64,000 nucleotides of DNA from Qiania dongpingensis (GCF_014337195.1 NZ_CP060634.1:2728001-2792000); one strand, 5' to 3'; shown: positions 33,652-42,622, counted from the stretch's first letter. Notes: generated by a model not told the origin, from the sequence alone. Translations and numbers: made by a program.

Positions 33652-34383
33652 ATGCTTTATATAGCGGTATGCGATGATATCGAAGAGGAACGTTCGGCGC
33701 TCCGCTGTTTTCTGAACTCCTATTTCGTTCAGAATCCGTATCCCTATACCATAACCGAATATGCGACAGGGGAATCTCTTTGCGATGATATTTCGGAAGG
33801 CTCCCGGTTCGATCTTATTTTCCTGGATATTTTCATGTCCGGTATGTCCGGAATTGAGACCGCCAGGCAGCTGCGAGAATATGACCGGCAGGCGGCGGTT
33901 ATTTTTTTGACGACTACCCCCGATTTTGCCCTGGAGAGCTATGATGTACGCGCTTATGGATATTTGGTGAAGCCTCTGAAAGCGCAAAAGGCGGAGTGGC
34001 TGCTGGACTGCTATTTGCGGGAAGAATATGGCGGAAGGCAAAAGACCCTGATGGTGCGGGAGGGAAGCCGCGGAGTCCGTATTCCATACCGGGAGATTGA
34101 ATATATTGAGAGCAATCGGAATCTGCTGCTGGTACACCTTGAAAACGAGGAAGTGCACCGGGTCTACGCCAAGCTGGACGATGTGGAGCAGGAATTGGCC
34201 AGCCATGGTTTTCTGCGTTGCCACCAGAGCTTTCTCATCAATATGGAGCGGGTGCAAGCGGCTCTTGACGATTTTGTCATGGAGTCCGGAACACGTGTGC
34301 CAATCCGGCAGCGGGGCGCTAAAGCAATTCGGGATAATTACTTTGAGTACATTTTGTCTCAGGCGGAACGGACACGGATTTAG
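33652..34383 (+). CDS. LytTR-family response regulator (AgrA-like)
   Basis: The 243-residue protein has a receiver domain (CDDIEEE acidic pocket, phospho-Asp in IFLDIFMSGM, FLTTTPDFALESYDVRAYGY, Lys in LVKPLK) and a LytTR domain (about 135-235; IEYIESNRNLLLVHL, FLRCHQSFLINMERV). A GGAAGGGAGGG ribosome site precedes ATG 33652. The kinase gene follows after 11 bp. It is the best candidate to bind the 21-bp-spaced repeats at 33538-33592 and 35718-35751, and so to link quorum-type sensing with the downstream gene run. Confidence 0.92.
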   Translation: MLYIAVCDDIEEERSALRCFLNSYFVQNPYPYTITEYATGESLCDDISEGSRFDLIFLDIFMSGMSGIETARQLREYDRQAAVIFLTTTPDFALESYDVRAYGYLVKPLKAQKAEWLLDCYLREEYGGRQKTLMVREGSRGVRIPYREIEYIESNRNLLLVHLENEEVHRVYAKLDDVEQELASHGFLRCHQSFLINMERVQAALDDFVMESGTRVPIRQRGAKAIRDNYFEYILSQAERTRI

Positions 34384-34394
34384 GAGGGACTCAG

Positions 34395-35705
34395 ATGTCT
34401 GACGGTCTTGGAGCCGCCGTCGCAGGCGGCGGAGTGCTCTGTTTTTTCATTGGTATGACGCATACCTTTTACCATTCCAGACGAAAGAACCTCCAAACGA
34501 TTCTTTGCTGGGTACTCTGCATTTTATTTGTGTGTCTTTTCAGCAGCTTTTTACATCCCTTCTTTGGCAGCCGTTCGGTGGAAATGGCAGGCCTGTTTCT
34601 GATATTTGCTTATCTTTATTTGTTCAATGTGCCAGTCAGACAGCGGCTGTTCACTTTCTTTTTTATAAATACCTTCTTATATGCGGCAGTCCTGATGGCG
34701 AAATATACCGCTTTGCTGTTATGTGACGTCTGCCCGGCGCATTTTTCCCGTTTTGGTTTTATGATGTTCTATTTTATCTATACGTTTTTATGTCTCTGGA
34801 TCTACTGGAAAAAGCTTCGGAAGCCGGTCTTGCGGTGGCTTCTTCAATTTGGGCGCCATTCCCGGGGCGCTGCAGTGTTTGCGGGATCCGGATATTTTTT
34901 GATGCTGCTTTTGTTTGATGTCTGGGGGAATCAGGGAGGAGCAGAGCCTGTAGAATATCTGAATGTCGTCTTGTTCCTGATCCTTCTGGCATCCGGATAT
35001 TCCTTGGCCTTTTTCCATATGGCGGCCGCCGGAGAGGCGGATGAGGCAAAACGACGGGCCGAAAGGACAGCAGAAGAACTGAGAAAATCGGAGCAGTATT
35101 ATAAAACGCTGACGCTACACCAGCAGAAGATCCGCCGGATGCAGCATGATATGCGCCATCATTTCCGGGTACTTGAATCATGCCTGCGAAGCGGCCAGCT
35201 TCAGTATATGCAGAGCTATCTGGACGGTCTGCTGGAAAATATTTCGGAGCATTCAGGCCAGGCGCTCTGTGCCAATTATACTGCCGGGATTCTGCTGGGG
35301 TATTACGCGGAGCGGGCAGAGGCGGAGGGGATTCGGTTCCGGTGCGATGCACAGATTCCGACGGAGATCTCCGTGCATGACAGTCATCTCAGCGTAGTAC
35401 TGGGCAATGCGCTGCAAAACGCGCTGGAGGCCTGTCAGCGCCTTTCAGATAAAGAAGAACGGTTTATCGAACTTTTGGCGAGGGTGAGGGGCGGCTTTTT
35501 GATCCTGGAAGTAAAAAACAGCTTTGACGGCATGGTCATTTATGATTCTGAAGGCAAGATAAAAAGCGGAAAACTGGAGGATGATCATGGACTGGGCCTG
35601 GAAAGTGTCGCAGATATCGCGGGGCAGTATCATGGCTACTATTTCGCCGGACCGGAAGGGAAGATCTTTGTGCTGCGCGTCGTGCTGGGGCTGACAACAG
35701 AATGA
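34395..35705 (+). CDS. AgrC-like sensor histidine kinase
   Basis: The 436-residue kinase has six or seven helices (about 10-220) with no large external domain, as in peptide-pheromone receptors. A coiled-coil linker leads to the His box RRMQHDMRHHFRVLESCL, an N box VVLGNALQNALEACQ and a G box DDHGLGLESVADI. It forms a two-component system with the upstream gene. An AgrD-like pheromone gene is not seen beside it; the double-glycine peptides at 48557-50219 are possible ligands, which is inference. Confidence 0.88.
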   Translation: MSDGLGAAVAGGGVLCFFIGMTHTFYHSRRKNLQTILCWVLCILFVCLFSSFLHPFFGSRSVEMAGLFLIFAYLYLFNVPVRQRLFTFFFINTFLYAAVLMAKYTALLLCDVCPAHFSRFGFMMFYFIYTFLCLWIYWKKLRKPVLRWLLQFGRHSRGAAVFAGSGYFLMLLLFDVWGNQGGAEPVEYLNVVLFLILLASGYSLAFFHMAAAGEADEAKRRAERTAEELRKSEQYYKTLTLHQQKIRRMQHDMRHHFRVLESCLRSGQLQYMQSYLDGLLENISEHSGQALCANYTAGILLGYYAERAEAEGIRFRCDAQIPTEISVHDSHLSVVLGNALQNALEACQRLSDKEERFIELLARVRGGFLILEVKNSFDGMVIYDSEGKIKSGKLEDDHGLGLESVADIAGQYHGYYFAGPEGKIFVLRVVLGLTTE

Positions 35706-35717
35706 AAACGGGTATGC

Positions 35718-35751
35718 CGTCAATTGTCCTCTTCAGGATGCCGTTTCTCCC
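35718..35751 (+). promoter_or_regulatory. Two more LytTR-type repeats before the partner-switching operon
   Basis: CGTCAATTGTCCT (35718) and TGCCGTTTCTCCC (35739) start 21 bp apart. Compared with the copy at 33580 they match at 10 and 9 of 13 positions. A weak -10 like GATAAA lies at 35779, the same distance from the last repeat as at the 33652 promoter. Confidence 0.5.
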
Positions 35752-35826
35752 AGGCGGGAATTCTTCTGCCCTGTTTGTGATAAAGTGAAATTACACAGGA
35801 CGAAAGGCCAAGGTGGAGGAACCGTT

Positions 35827-36072
35827 ATGAAAGACAGGCAGATGAGAACGATTATAGGCGTCACGGATGACGGATATCCGATCGTTACGGAAGACTACTG
35901 CTGTAAACACTGGACCCGCGCTAAAGACGCGGGCGGTATCAAGGAATGCTGGTACTGCAGATACGCAGACTTTCGTAAAAGCACGGAGCTGCATATCCAT
36001 ACCAGTATTTGCCGGTGCCCGGAAAACCGGGTGGACACAAAGCTGGACTTTCATAAAAATGAAGAAGGATAG
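35827..36072 (+). CDS. Small Cys-rich protein, unknown
   Basis: I do not recognise this 81-residue protein. It is soluble and has seven cysteines, grouped as EDYCCKHW, ECWYCRYADF and SICRCPENR. This spacing could bind zinc or an iron-sulfur cluster. It is the first gene after the LytTR repeats at 35718-35751 and lies 12 bp before the STAS protein, so it belongs to the partner-switching unit. GGTGGAGG supports ATG 35827 over an in-frame ATG at 35785. A redox or metal sensor that feeds the sigma switch is possible but unproven. Confidence 0.7.
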   Translation: MKDRQMRTIIGVTDDGYPIVTEDYCCKHWTRAKDAGGIKECWYCRYADFRKSTELHIHTSICRCPENRVDTKLDFHKNEEG

Positions 36073-36084
36073 GAGAAGTTTATT

Positions 36085-36384
36085 ATGACTATTTCAAAAA
36101 TTCAAATCGAATCCGAATTGACCGTCATTCTTGAAGGGCGCCTGGATACGACTACGGCGCCGGAGCTGGAGGCGGAATTGAAACAGAGTATGGACGGAGT
36201 TGATTGCCTGATTCTGGATATGGAGAAACTGGTGTATCTTTCTTCCGCGGGACTCAGAGTGATCCTGGGCGCGCAGAAGCAGATGAACAAGCAGGGGAAG
36301 CTCCTGGTACGCCATGTAAATGACACCATCATGGAAGTCTTTGAGGTCACTGGATTCACGGATATCCTGACGATTGAAAACTGA
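36085..36384 (+). CDS. STAS-domain anti-anti-sigma factor
   Basis: The 99-residue protein is a complete STAS domain like SpoIIAA and RsbV. LVYLSSAGLRVIL contains the phosphorylatable serine (Ser54 by alignment with DSxG of relatives). LEGRLDTTTAPELE is the family N-terminal motif. In the unphosphorylated state such proteins capture the RsbW-like kinase and free its sigma factor or other target. Two kinases and one phosphatase of the right type lie downstream in the same run, so the complete cycle is encoded here. Confidence 0.93.
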   Translation: MTISKIQIESELTVILEGRLDTTTAPELEAELKQSMDGVDCLILDMEKLVYLSSAGLRVILGAQKQMNKQGKLLVRHVNDTIMEVFEVTGFTDILTIEN

Positions 36385-36429
36385 TTGCCGGCCGGAGTGG
36401 CCATTGGAGCCGGTATGGAGGAAAATTCG

Positions 36430-37728
36430 ATGAACGATGCGGTCATGCCCCTGCTGGAATCCCTGCTTTCAGAGCGAGAGAGAGCGGAAGATACGGTGGT
36501 ATTGCATATCAACCACTGCATGGAAAATTCCTTTTATTTCACCGAACAGTTAAAAAAGGAATTCGGGCAGGTGGTGTTTGTGGCTGTCCCCTATAATGAC
36601 AGAGGTGTGCCTGAAGGACTCACTTACGGCGCGTATCATGGCATACAGACAGATACCGGTTATATACTGCTTCGGAATAACCGGAAGGCAGAAGAACAGC
36701 CTCCGGGATTCCTCCGCGCGGTCCGGCGGATGATTGCCCTCGCCCTGGAGCATGAAGTGCGGGAGCAGCTGGAGCAGGGAAGGCGGCTTCTGGTCGTGGA
36801 AGACGGCGGATACCACTATCCGGTGCTGAGCCAGTGGCTTTCCGCGCATCCCCGCTTTGTGGATTCCGTCCTGGGGAGTGTGGAGCAGACTACCGCGGGG
36901 ACCCGCGCCAGTAAAGAGGGGAAGCTTTTATACCCGGCTGTCAGCGTGGCCCGCTCGGCGTACAAGGTCCGTGTGGAGTCCTATTTTGTTGCCGACCGGG
37001 TGGTGGGAGAGCTGAAGCGGATGCTCCGGCGGCAAGGAAGTTTCATAGACTTTCGCGATGTCCTTCTGATAGGATACGGGATCATCGGACGGAGTGTGGC
37101 ATGCTGTCTTTCACTGAATCATGTCCATATGCAGGTGTATGACACGGACGCGGAGATCCGGAAGACAGCGAAAGAAGATGGCCTCACCCTTTGGGACGGA
37201 GAGTTCCGCGACGATATGCTTGTGATGGGGAATGTGGGTAAACCTTCCTTTACAAAAGAAATGCTGGAATACTTCCTGAGAGGTACGTCGGGGCGGATTT
37301 TTCTGGCAAGCTCCTCTTCCAAGCAGGTGGAGTTTGAAGAGGTGTTTGATTTATTAGCCGGCGCACAGAGGACGCGGCTGTACCAGGCGGATGCTTACCG
37401 CTTTCCCGGTGGAAAAGAGCTGATTCTCCTGGCTCAGGGATTTCCCCTCAACTTCTATGACAAAAGCTCCGACAGCCTGACCTACGGCATGATCGATCCG
37501 GTGTTCTCGGAGATGCTTCTTTCTGCCAGAACGCTGTGGGAGCAGAGGGGACGGCTTCAGAACAGGACATATCTTTTCGGTGTGGATGAAGAACTGGGCG
37601 GAACGGAGAGGGAAACGGGTCTTTTAAACCGCTGGATGGAAATGAATCATCTGTATTTTGACAGCGCTACGTTTAATCGGCATCCGAATGAAGAGCGGCT
37701 GAGGGAAAAAGCATTGGGAAGGAAATAA
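36430..37728 (+). CDS. S-adenosylhomocysteinase-like NAD-binding protein
   Basis: The 432 residues resemble S-adenosylhomocysteine hydrolase over the whole length: NHCMENSFYFTEQL, VVEDGGYHYP, GSVEQTTAGTRA and a Rossmann domain with GYGIIGRSVACCL (near residue 215) and an acidic VYDTD strand end. The canonical lysine-aspartate segment of the true enzyme is changed (SAYKVRVES), and a standard enzyme would not be expected inside a regulatory operon. It may bind adenosine-type nucleotides or act on a related substrate. ATG 36430 is used because GGAGG precedes it; TTG and ATG starts up to 45 bp upstream are possible. Confidence 0.7.
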   Translation: MNDAVMPLLESLLSERERAEDTVVLHINHCMENSFYFTEQLKKEFGQVVFVAVPYNDRGVPEGLTYGAYHGIQTDTGYILLRNNRKAEEQPPGFLRAVRRMIALALEHEVREQLEQGRRLLVVEDGGYHYPVLSQWLSAHPRFVDSVLGSVEQTTAGTRASKEGKLLYPAVSVARSAYKVRVESYFVADRVVGELKRMLRRQGSFIDFRDVLLIGYGIIGRSVACCLSLNHVHMQVYDTDAEIRKTAKEDGLTLWDGEFRDDMLVMGNVGKPSFTKEMLEYFLRGTSGRIFLASSSSKQVEFEEVFDLLAGAQRTRLYQADAYRFPGGKELILLAQGFPLNFYDKSSDSLTYGMIDPVFSEMLLSARTLWEQRGRLQNRTYLFGVDEELGGTERETGLLNRWMEMNHLYFDSATFNRHPNEERLREKALGRK

Positions 37729-37736
37729 ATAAAGGA

Positions 37737-39452
37737 ATGGAATATCAGGAAATCATCCGAAAAACATATCGAACTTTTTTTATCCCCACGGCAATCTCCA
37801 CGATGGGGACGGCAGTCATGAGCCTGCTGAATATTCTGTTTGCCGGCCTGTTTTTCGGCGGGAAAGGAAGCTATGTGGTGGGGCTGGCCCTGCCTGTGAT
37901 GATCTTCACCAATATCATCACTTATTTCTTCGGAGTGGGCGGCGGAATCGCTGTCTCCATCCGGCAGGGACAGGGAGATAAAAAGGAAGCCTCACGGATA
38001 TTCACGGCCGCGGTTTTTGGCACAGCGGTCCTCGGCATTCTGGCTCTGATTTTTGGAGTCTTAATGAGCGGTTCTCTGCTTCCGCTTCTGGGCGCTCGGA
38101 CATTCTCCGAGCAGGACGCGGCGGGAGAATACGTCCGGATCCTGTTCATGGGTATGCCGTTCCTTCTGCTCTGCGGCGTGCTGAACGCCTTTATCCGAAA
38201 TGACAGCCATCCCGGAGTCGCAATGGCGGGCACCCTGATCTCCATTTTCTCAAATTTAATCCTGCTGTGGCTGTTCATCGGCGGGATGAAACTTCCGGTC
38301 TCCTGTATCGCGGCGGCGTCTGTGATTTCCAATGGGCTTTGTGTCCTGTTCTATCTGGGATATTTTTTGAGCGGAAGATCTGTCCTGAGGTTCCGGATAG
38401 GCTTCCGGGCGGGCAATCTGAAAGAAATCGCACAGCCGGGTTTTGCGGGAAGCATGATTTTTCTGGCTCAGACGATTCTGACGGTCATCATCAACAACGT
38501 CCTGCTGGACGTGTCGGGGACATCGGGGATTGCGGCATACGGCGTGGTGAAATATGCGGTCACATTCATCTATGCGGTTTATGACAGCGTGAATCATGCG
38601 GCTCAGCCCATGTTCAGTGTCTACTATGGAGAACAGGACGTAAAAAGCATACGCCTGACGGCTAAAACCGCCGGCCGCGTCCTGGCCTGCGGAGCCGTGC
38701 TCCTCTGTCTTTTATTGTGTGCGGGGGCCCCGTATCTGTCCCTTCTGTTTTCCCTGAACGTTACGGCGGCAGTTCGGATGATCGGCCTGTCCTGTCTGTT
38801 TTCTTCAGCGGCGGCGTTCTTAAACAGCCTTTACCGGTCCACGGGGAAACCGGGTCTGTCCTTGATATTCACGGTGCTTGATAACCTTTTATTTCCGGCT
38901 CTGTTCATCTGGGTGCTGGTATATGGGGCCGGGCTTTCAGAAAATGGGGTCTGGGCCTCTCTTCTCCTATCGGAGGTGCTGACACTTCTGACGGCTGTCC
39001 TGGTGACGAAAGGCAGTCTGCTTCAGATACGGGCATCGGAAATCCCGGAGGATCGGATTTATCAGACACTGATCTTGAACGAAGAGGCCAATATCGTTGC
39101 ACTCAATGAAGAAATTGAAGCGTTCTGCAATAAAAACGGGATAGACGGAAAAAAACAGTATTATATCCTGCTTTGCATCGAGGAAATTGCGGTCAATATC
39201 ATCAAATATGGGTTCAAGGACGGCAAAAAACATTACATCGATATCCGGATCGCAGTTGGAGAGCAGGTGCTCTTAAATATCCGTGATGACGCCGTTCAGT
39301 TCGATCCGACGGCAAAAAAGGACGCGGATATCACGGCCGGCGCGGAATCAAGAGATATCGGAGGGCTGGGGATTTATCTGGTAAAGAAAGTGGCGAAGGA
39401 ATTCAGCTATAAACGAGTCATCGGCTTTAATAATCTCCACATCGTACTGTAA
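37737..39452 (+). CDS. MATE transporter fused to RsbW-like kinase domain
   Basis: Residues 1-435 form a 12-helix MATE-family transporter (AVMSLLNILFAGLFFGG, the second half from about 235). Residues ~440-571 form an RsbW-like HATPase: LCIEEIAVNIIKYGF is the N box, IRDDAVQFDPTAKKDAD the G1 region and RDIGGLGIYLVKKV the G2 region. This puts an anti-sigma-type serine kinase on a transporter's cytosolic end. A signal from transport could set phosphorylation of the STAS protein. The gene lies 8 bp after the SAHH-like gene; the domain order is unusual, as most kinases of this group stand alone, as at 41422. Confidence 0.88.
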   Translation: MEYQEIIRKTYRTFFIPTAISTMGTAVMSLLNILFAGLFFGGKGSYVVGLALPVMIFTNIITYFFGVGGGIAVSIRQGQGDKKEASRIFTAAVFGTAVLGILALIFGVLMSGSLLPLLGARTFSEQDAAGEYVRILFMGMPFLLLCGVLNAFIRNDSHPGVAMAGTLISIFSNLILLWLFIGGMKLPVSCIAAASVISNGLCVLFYLGYFLSGRSVLRFRIGFRAGNLKEIAQPGFAGSMIFLAQTILTVIINNVLLDVSGTSGIAAYGVVKYAVTFIYAVYDSVNHAAQPMFSVYYGEQDVKSIRLTAKTAGRVLACGAVLLCLLLCAGAPYLSLLFSLNVTAAVRMIGLSCLFSSAAAFLNSLYRSTGKPGLSLIFTVLDNLLFPALFIWVLVYGAGLSENGVWASLLLSEVLTLLTAVLVTKGSLLQIRASEIPEDRIYQTLILNEEANIVALNEEIEAFCNKNGIDGKKQYYILLCIEEIAVNIIKYGFKDGKKHYIDIRIAVGEQVLLNIRDDAVQFDPTAKKDADITAGAESRDIGGLGIYLVKKVAKEFSYKRVIGFNNLHIVL

Positions 39453-39466
39453 AGGAGGGAACGAGG

Positions 39467-41425
39467 TTGAATGTTATTTTGGATTCACTCCGGGACAAAA
39501 AGAACTGGCTCCGGCTGGTCCTTTCCGCCGTGCTGTTTTTTGCGGTGGCCCTTCCCTTCCGGCAGCTGCTCTCTCTGATGCCCGGAATCACGGAAATACG
39601 GCCGGCAAATGTGATACCTCCGGTGCTGGGACTCATGTGGGGCCCTGCCGCGGCGTTCGGTACGGCGATCGGGAATCTGATCTCTGATATGATTTCCGGA
39701 AGCAATGCTTTTGTGTGTATTATGGGATTCCTGGCTAATTTTTTTTATGCTTATCTGCCTTATAAGCTGTGGTATTCTTTTCGGGTCGATGAAAAAGACC
39801 TCTACCCGACACTTGGCAGTGTGCGGAAGATACTCAAGTACATTTATGTGATCCTTCTGGATTCCCTGGTGGTGACCGGGATGCTGTCCCTGATTTTTGA
39901 AACGGCAGGATTTTCCGGAAGCGGAAGCTCTTATGCGCTGCTGTTTTTCAATAATTTTGACTTTGCGGTTCTGTTGGGAGTCCCCATCCTGATATTTTTG
40001 GAACGTTTTCATCCCGACTACTATGTGCCTGGCGCAAAGCGCAGGAAAAAGGGGAGCTATCTTCGTTTTGACTGTATGCTCTTTGCAGCGGCGGCCCTGG
40101 GCCTGGGATGGTTCTGGATATCATTTTTGAGAGGAGCGCCGGTGGAAAGTATAAAAGCGCCGGCACTGCTTGCAGTTTCCATGGTCCTGGTGTTTCCATC
40201 AGTGGGAAAACCCTTTAATTTTGATAAAAAAGAGCAGCTCAGAAATATCCGGGAAGTAAAGACTACAATCAAGACAAAGGTGGTCATCGGGTTTTTGATG
40301 CTCGCCGTCATTTTTATCGCCTTTGTGGGCCTCACGGCTTATCATTCCCAGACAGGAGATGATACGCTGACCCATTGGCGCTATGTCTATCAGATAGTAG
40401 GCCTTGCGATCAATATTATTTTTGCCGTGGCGATCGTGTTCCTGTGGTATGTGGAGCGGAATATCGTCGACCCTCTGGAGAGATTGGCAGAAAACGTCAG
40501 GGAGTTCGCGGCCCAGCCCGCGGATTCGGGAGAGATACCAGAGCCAAAGATCACGGACATTGATACGGGGGATGAGATAACCCTTCTGGCAGATTCCTGC
40601 AATACCATGATGCGCGATATCACTGCCTATATGCACGACTTAAGGGCCGTCACTGCAGAAAAGGAGCGCATCGGGGCAGAGCTCTCCGTGGCGACTGAAA
40701 TCCAGGCCTCGATGCTGCCCTGCATCTTTCCGGCGTTTCCGGAACGGCCGGAATTCGATATCTATGCTACCATGACCCCAGCGAAGGAAGTAGGAGGAGA
40801 TTTCTATGATTTTTTCCTGGTGGATGATGATCATTTGGCGATAGTGATCGCCGACGTATCCGGAAAAGGAGTGCCGGCCGCCCTTTTTATGGTCATTGCC
40901 AAAACGCTTCTTAAAAACTGCGCTCAGACCGGCCTCTCTCCCAAGGCAGTATTGGAGAAGGTTAATAACCAGCTCTGTGAGAATAACGAAGCGCAGATGT
41001 TTGTGACCGTCTGGCTGGGAATCCTGGAAATCTCTGCCGGCCGCCTCACCTGTGCCAACGCGGGGCATGAGTATCCGGCTCTGAGAAAGGATGGCGGGGA
41101 CTATGAACTCGTGAAGGATAAGCACGGATTTGTGCTGGCGGGCATGGAGGATGCCCGCTACCGGGAGTATGAGTTGGAACTCGGCCCCGGCGACAGCCTG
41201 TATGTCTATACGGACGGGGTGGCTGAGGCGACGGACGGGGACAATACGCTTTTTGGGACAGAGCGGATGCTGGAGTCTTTGAACCGCCACAAAGAAGCAG
41301 CGCCGGGAGAATTTCTTTCCCTTATCAAAGAAGATATCGACGCCTTTGTGGGCAGCGCCCCTCAGTTTGACGATATCACCATGGTGAGCCTGCGGCTCAG
41401 AGGAGCGAAGGAGAGAGGATCATGA
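39467..41425 (+). CDS. Membrane SpoIIE/RsbU-type phosphatase
   Basis: The 652-residue protein has an N-terminal membrane domain (about 15-160) resembling ECF S-component or QueT-like proteins (IRPANVIPPVLGLMWGPAAA, GNLISDMISG), two more helices (about 265-340) and a HAMP-like linker (NIVDPLERLAENVREFA). The PP2C-type phosphatase (about 400-648) shows GGDFYDFF, ADVSGKGVPAALFM, DGVAEATDG and FDDITMV, the metal-binding aspartates. It should dephosphorylate the STAS protein. TTG 39467 is the likely start, 9 bp after GGAGGG. The stop overlaps the next gene by 4 bp. Confidence 0.88.
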   Translation: MNVILDSLRDKKNWLRLVLSAVLFFAVALPFRQLLSLMPGITEIRPANVIPPVLGLMWGPAAAFGTAIGNLISDMISGSNAFVCIMGFLANFFYAYLPYKLWYSFRVDEKDLYPTLGSVRKILKYIYVILLDSLVVTGMLSLIFETAGFSGSGSSYALLFFNNFDFAVLLGVPILIFLERFHPDYYVPGAKRRKKGSYLRFDCMLFAAAALGLGWFWISFLRGAPVESIKAPALLAVSMVLVFPSVGKPFNFDKKEQLRNIREVKTTIKTKVVIGFLMLAVIFIAFVGLTAYHSQTGDDTLTHWRYVYQIVGLAINIIFAVAIVFLWYVERNIVDPLERLAENVREFAAQPADSGEIPEPKITDIDTGDEITLLADSCNTMMRDITAYMHDLRAVTAEKERIGAELSVATEIQASMLPCIFPAFPERPEFDIYATMTPAKEVGGDFYDFFLVDDDHLAIVIADVSGKGVPAALFMVIAKTLLKNCAQTGLSPKAVLEKVNNQLCENNEAQMFVTVWLGILEISAGRLTCANAGHEYPALRKDGGDYELVKDKHGFVLAGMEDARYREYELELGPGDSLYVYTDGVAEATDGDNTLFGTERMLESLNRHKEAAPGEFLSLIKEDIDAFVGSAPQFDDITMVSLRLRGAKERGS

Positions 41426-41835
41426 AAGAGTTAACGGTGGCGGCCACTCTGGAGAATCTGAGTGCCGTACAGGACTTTATTGAACGGGAACTGGAACAGA
41501 ATGACTGTCCCATGAAAGCCATTATGCAGATTTCCATAGCTGTGGAGGAAATCTATGTCAACATTGCTCACTACGCTTATAATCCTTCAGTCGGGAAGGC
41601 CACCATCCGATGCGAGGTCGGGGGAGAGCCGGTCCATGTGACTATTCAGTTCATGGACAGCGGAACGCCTTTTGATCCGCTGGCAAAGAAGGATGCCGAC
41701 ACGACCCTTTCCGCGGATGAGAGAGGGATCGGCGGGCTCGGCATACTCATGGTGAAAAAATCCATGGACCAGGTGGACTACGCTTATGAGAGCGGGAAAA
41801 ACATTCTGACGATACGAAAGGAATTGAATAAATGA
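41422..41835 (+). CDS. RsbW-like anti-sigma serine kinase
   Basis: The 137-residue protein is a stand-alone HATPase of the RsbW/SpoIIAB group. MQISIAVEEIYVNIAHYAY is the N box with Glu and Asn, MDSGTPFDPLAKKDAD the G1 box and ERGIGGLGILMVKK the G2 box. Sequence and motifs closely match the C-terminal domain of the MATE fusion at 37737. It would phosphorylate the STAS protein at 36085 and, when free, hold back a target. The ECF-like sigma factor at 49445 is a possible target but is not of the SigB/SigF type. ATGA overlaps link it to both neighbours. Confidence 0.9.
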   Translation: MKELTVAATLENLSAVQDFIERELEQNDCPMKAIMQISIAVEEIYVNIAHYAYNPSVGKATIRCEVGGEPVHVTIQFMDSGTPFDPLAKKDADTTLSADERGIGGLGILMVKKSMDQVDYAYESGKNILTIRKELNK

Positions 41836-42608
41836 CGGGCGGCATGGAGCAGTATGGCTGCGCGGTGGCCCTCCAGACGGCAGTGTCCATAGAGACCGCC
41901 GGCGTGATGCGGCTGTATGGGGAATGGCGGACTCTTCATTATCCGGGCGACAGCCAGATTTACTATGAGACAGAATTTGAGCGGGACGGAAAACACTTTC
42001 GTCTGGTCACGGCTCAGCAGGAGGAAATGGGGATGCCCGCGGCAGTGTCGCTTTCCCATAAGCTGATAGAACGGTTCCGTCCCAGGTACCTGATCATGCC
42101 GGGGATAGCCGCCGGGATAGGGGCGGAACAGATCTTCGGCGACGTGATTGCCGCCGACACGGTCTGGAACTATTCCTATGGAAAATTCGTCAGTGCCGAT
42201 GAAGCGGGCATACAGTTTGGAACCGTGGGCTTTCTGCCGCGTCCCACCAGCCTCTATCTGGATAAGGAGGTAGAGCGTTACGTCCGAAGGGCCGCCAAAG
42301 CGCCGGACAATGAGTTCCATGTCCATATCGGCCCCATGGCCTGCGGCACGGCAGTCGTCTCCAACAGCGAGGTGGTGGAGAAACAGGTGAGGGCACAGTT
42401 TCCTCTGACGGCAGGACTTGATATGGAGTCCTACGGCGTCTTTTACGCGGCCCGCCACGCGTCGGGCCTTAAGCCGGAGCCGGTCGTAGTAAAAAGCATC
42501 TGTGATTTTGCCGACGAAGGAAAGAACCATATCTATCAGAAATTCGCGTCGTTTACCAGTTCGGAATTTGCCAGACTGCTTTATGAAAAGTATCTTCCGC
42601 TTGAATAA
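41832..42608 (+). CDS. Nucleoside phosphorylase / SAH-nucleosidase-like protein
   Basis: The 258-residue protein has the PNP/UDP phosphorylase fold: YLIMPGIAAGIG is the phosphate or ribose loop, GLDMESYGVFYAA corresponds to the DME ribose-binding motif of MTA/SAH nucleosidases, and VVKSICDFADE holds the catalytic Asp. The substrate should be a purine nucleoside such as methylthioadenosine or S-adenosylhomocysteine. Together with the SAHH-like protein at 36430, it gives this regulatory operon two proteins for SAH-like ligands. Relatives with this fold also act as signal-dependent effectors. Confidence 0.8.
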   Translation: MTGGMEQYGCAVALQTAVSIETAGVMRLYGEWRTLHYPGDSQIYYETEFERDGKHFRLVTAQQEEMGMPAAVSLSHKLIERFRPRYLIMPGIAAGIGAEQIFGDVIAADTVWNYSYGKFVSADEAGIQFGTVGFLPRPTSLYLDKEVERYVRRAAKAPDNEFHVHIGPMACGTAVVSNSEVVEKQVRAQFPLTAGLDMESYGVFYAARHASGLKPEPVVVKSICDFADEGKNHIYQKFASFTSSEFARLLYEKYLPLE

Positions 42609-42622
42609 AGAAAGGTGTTTTT

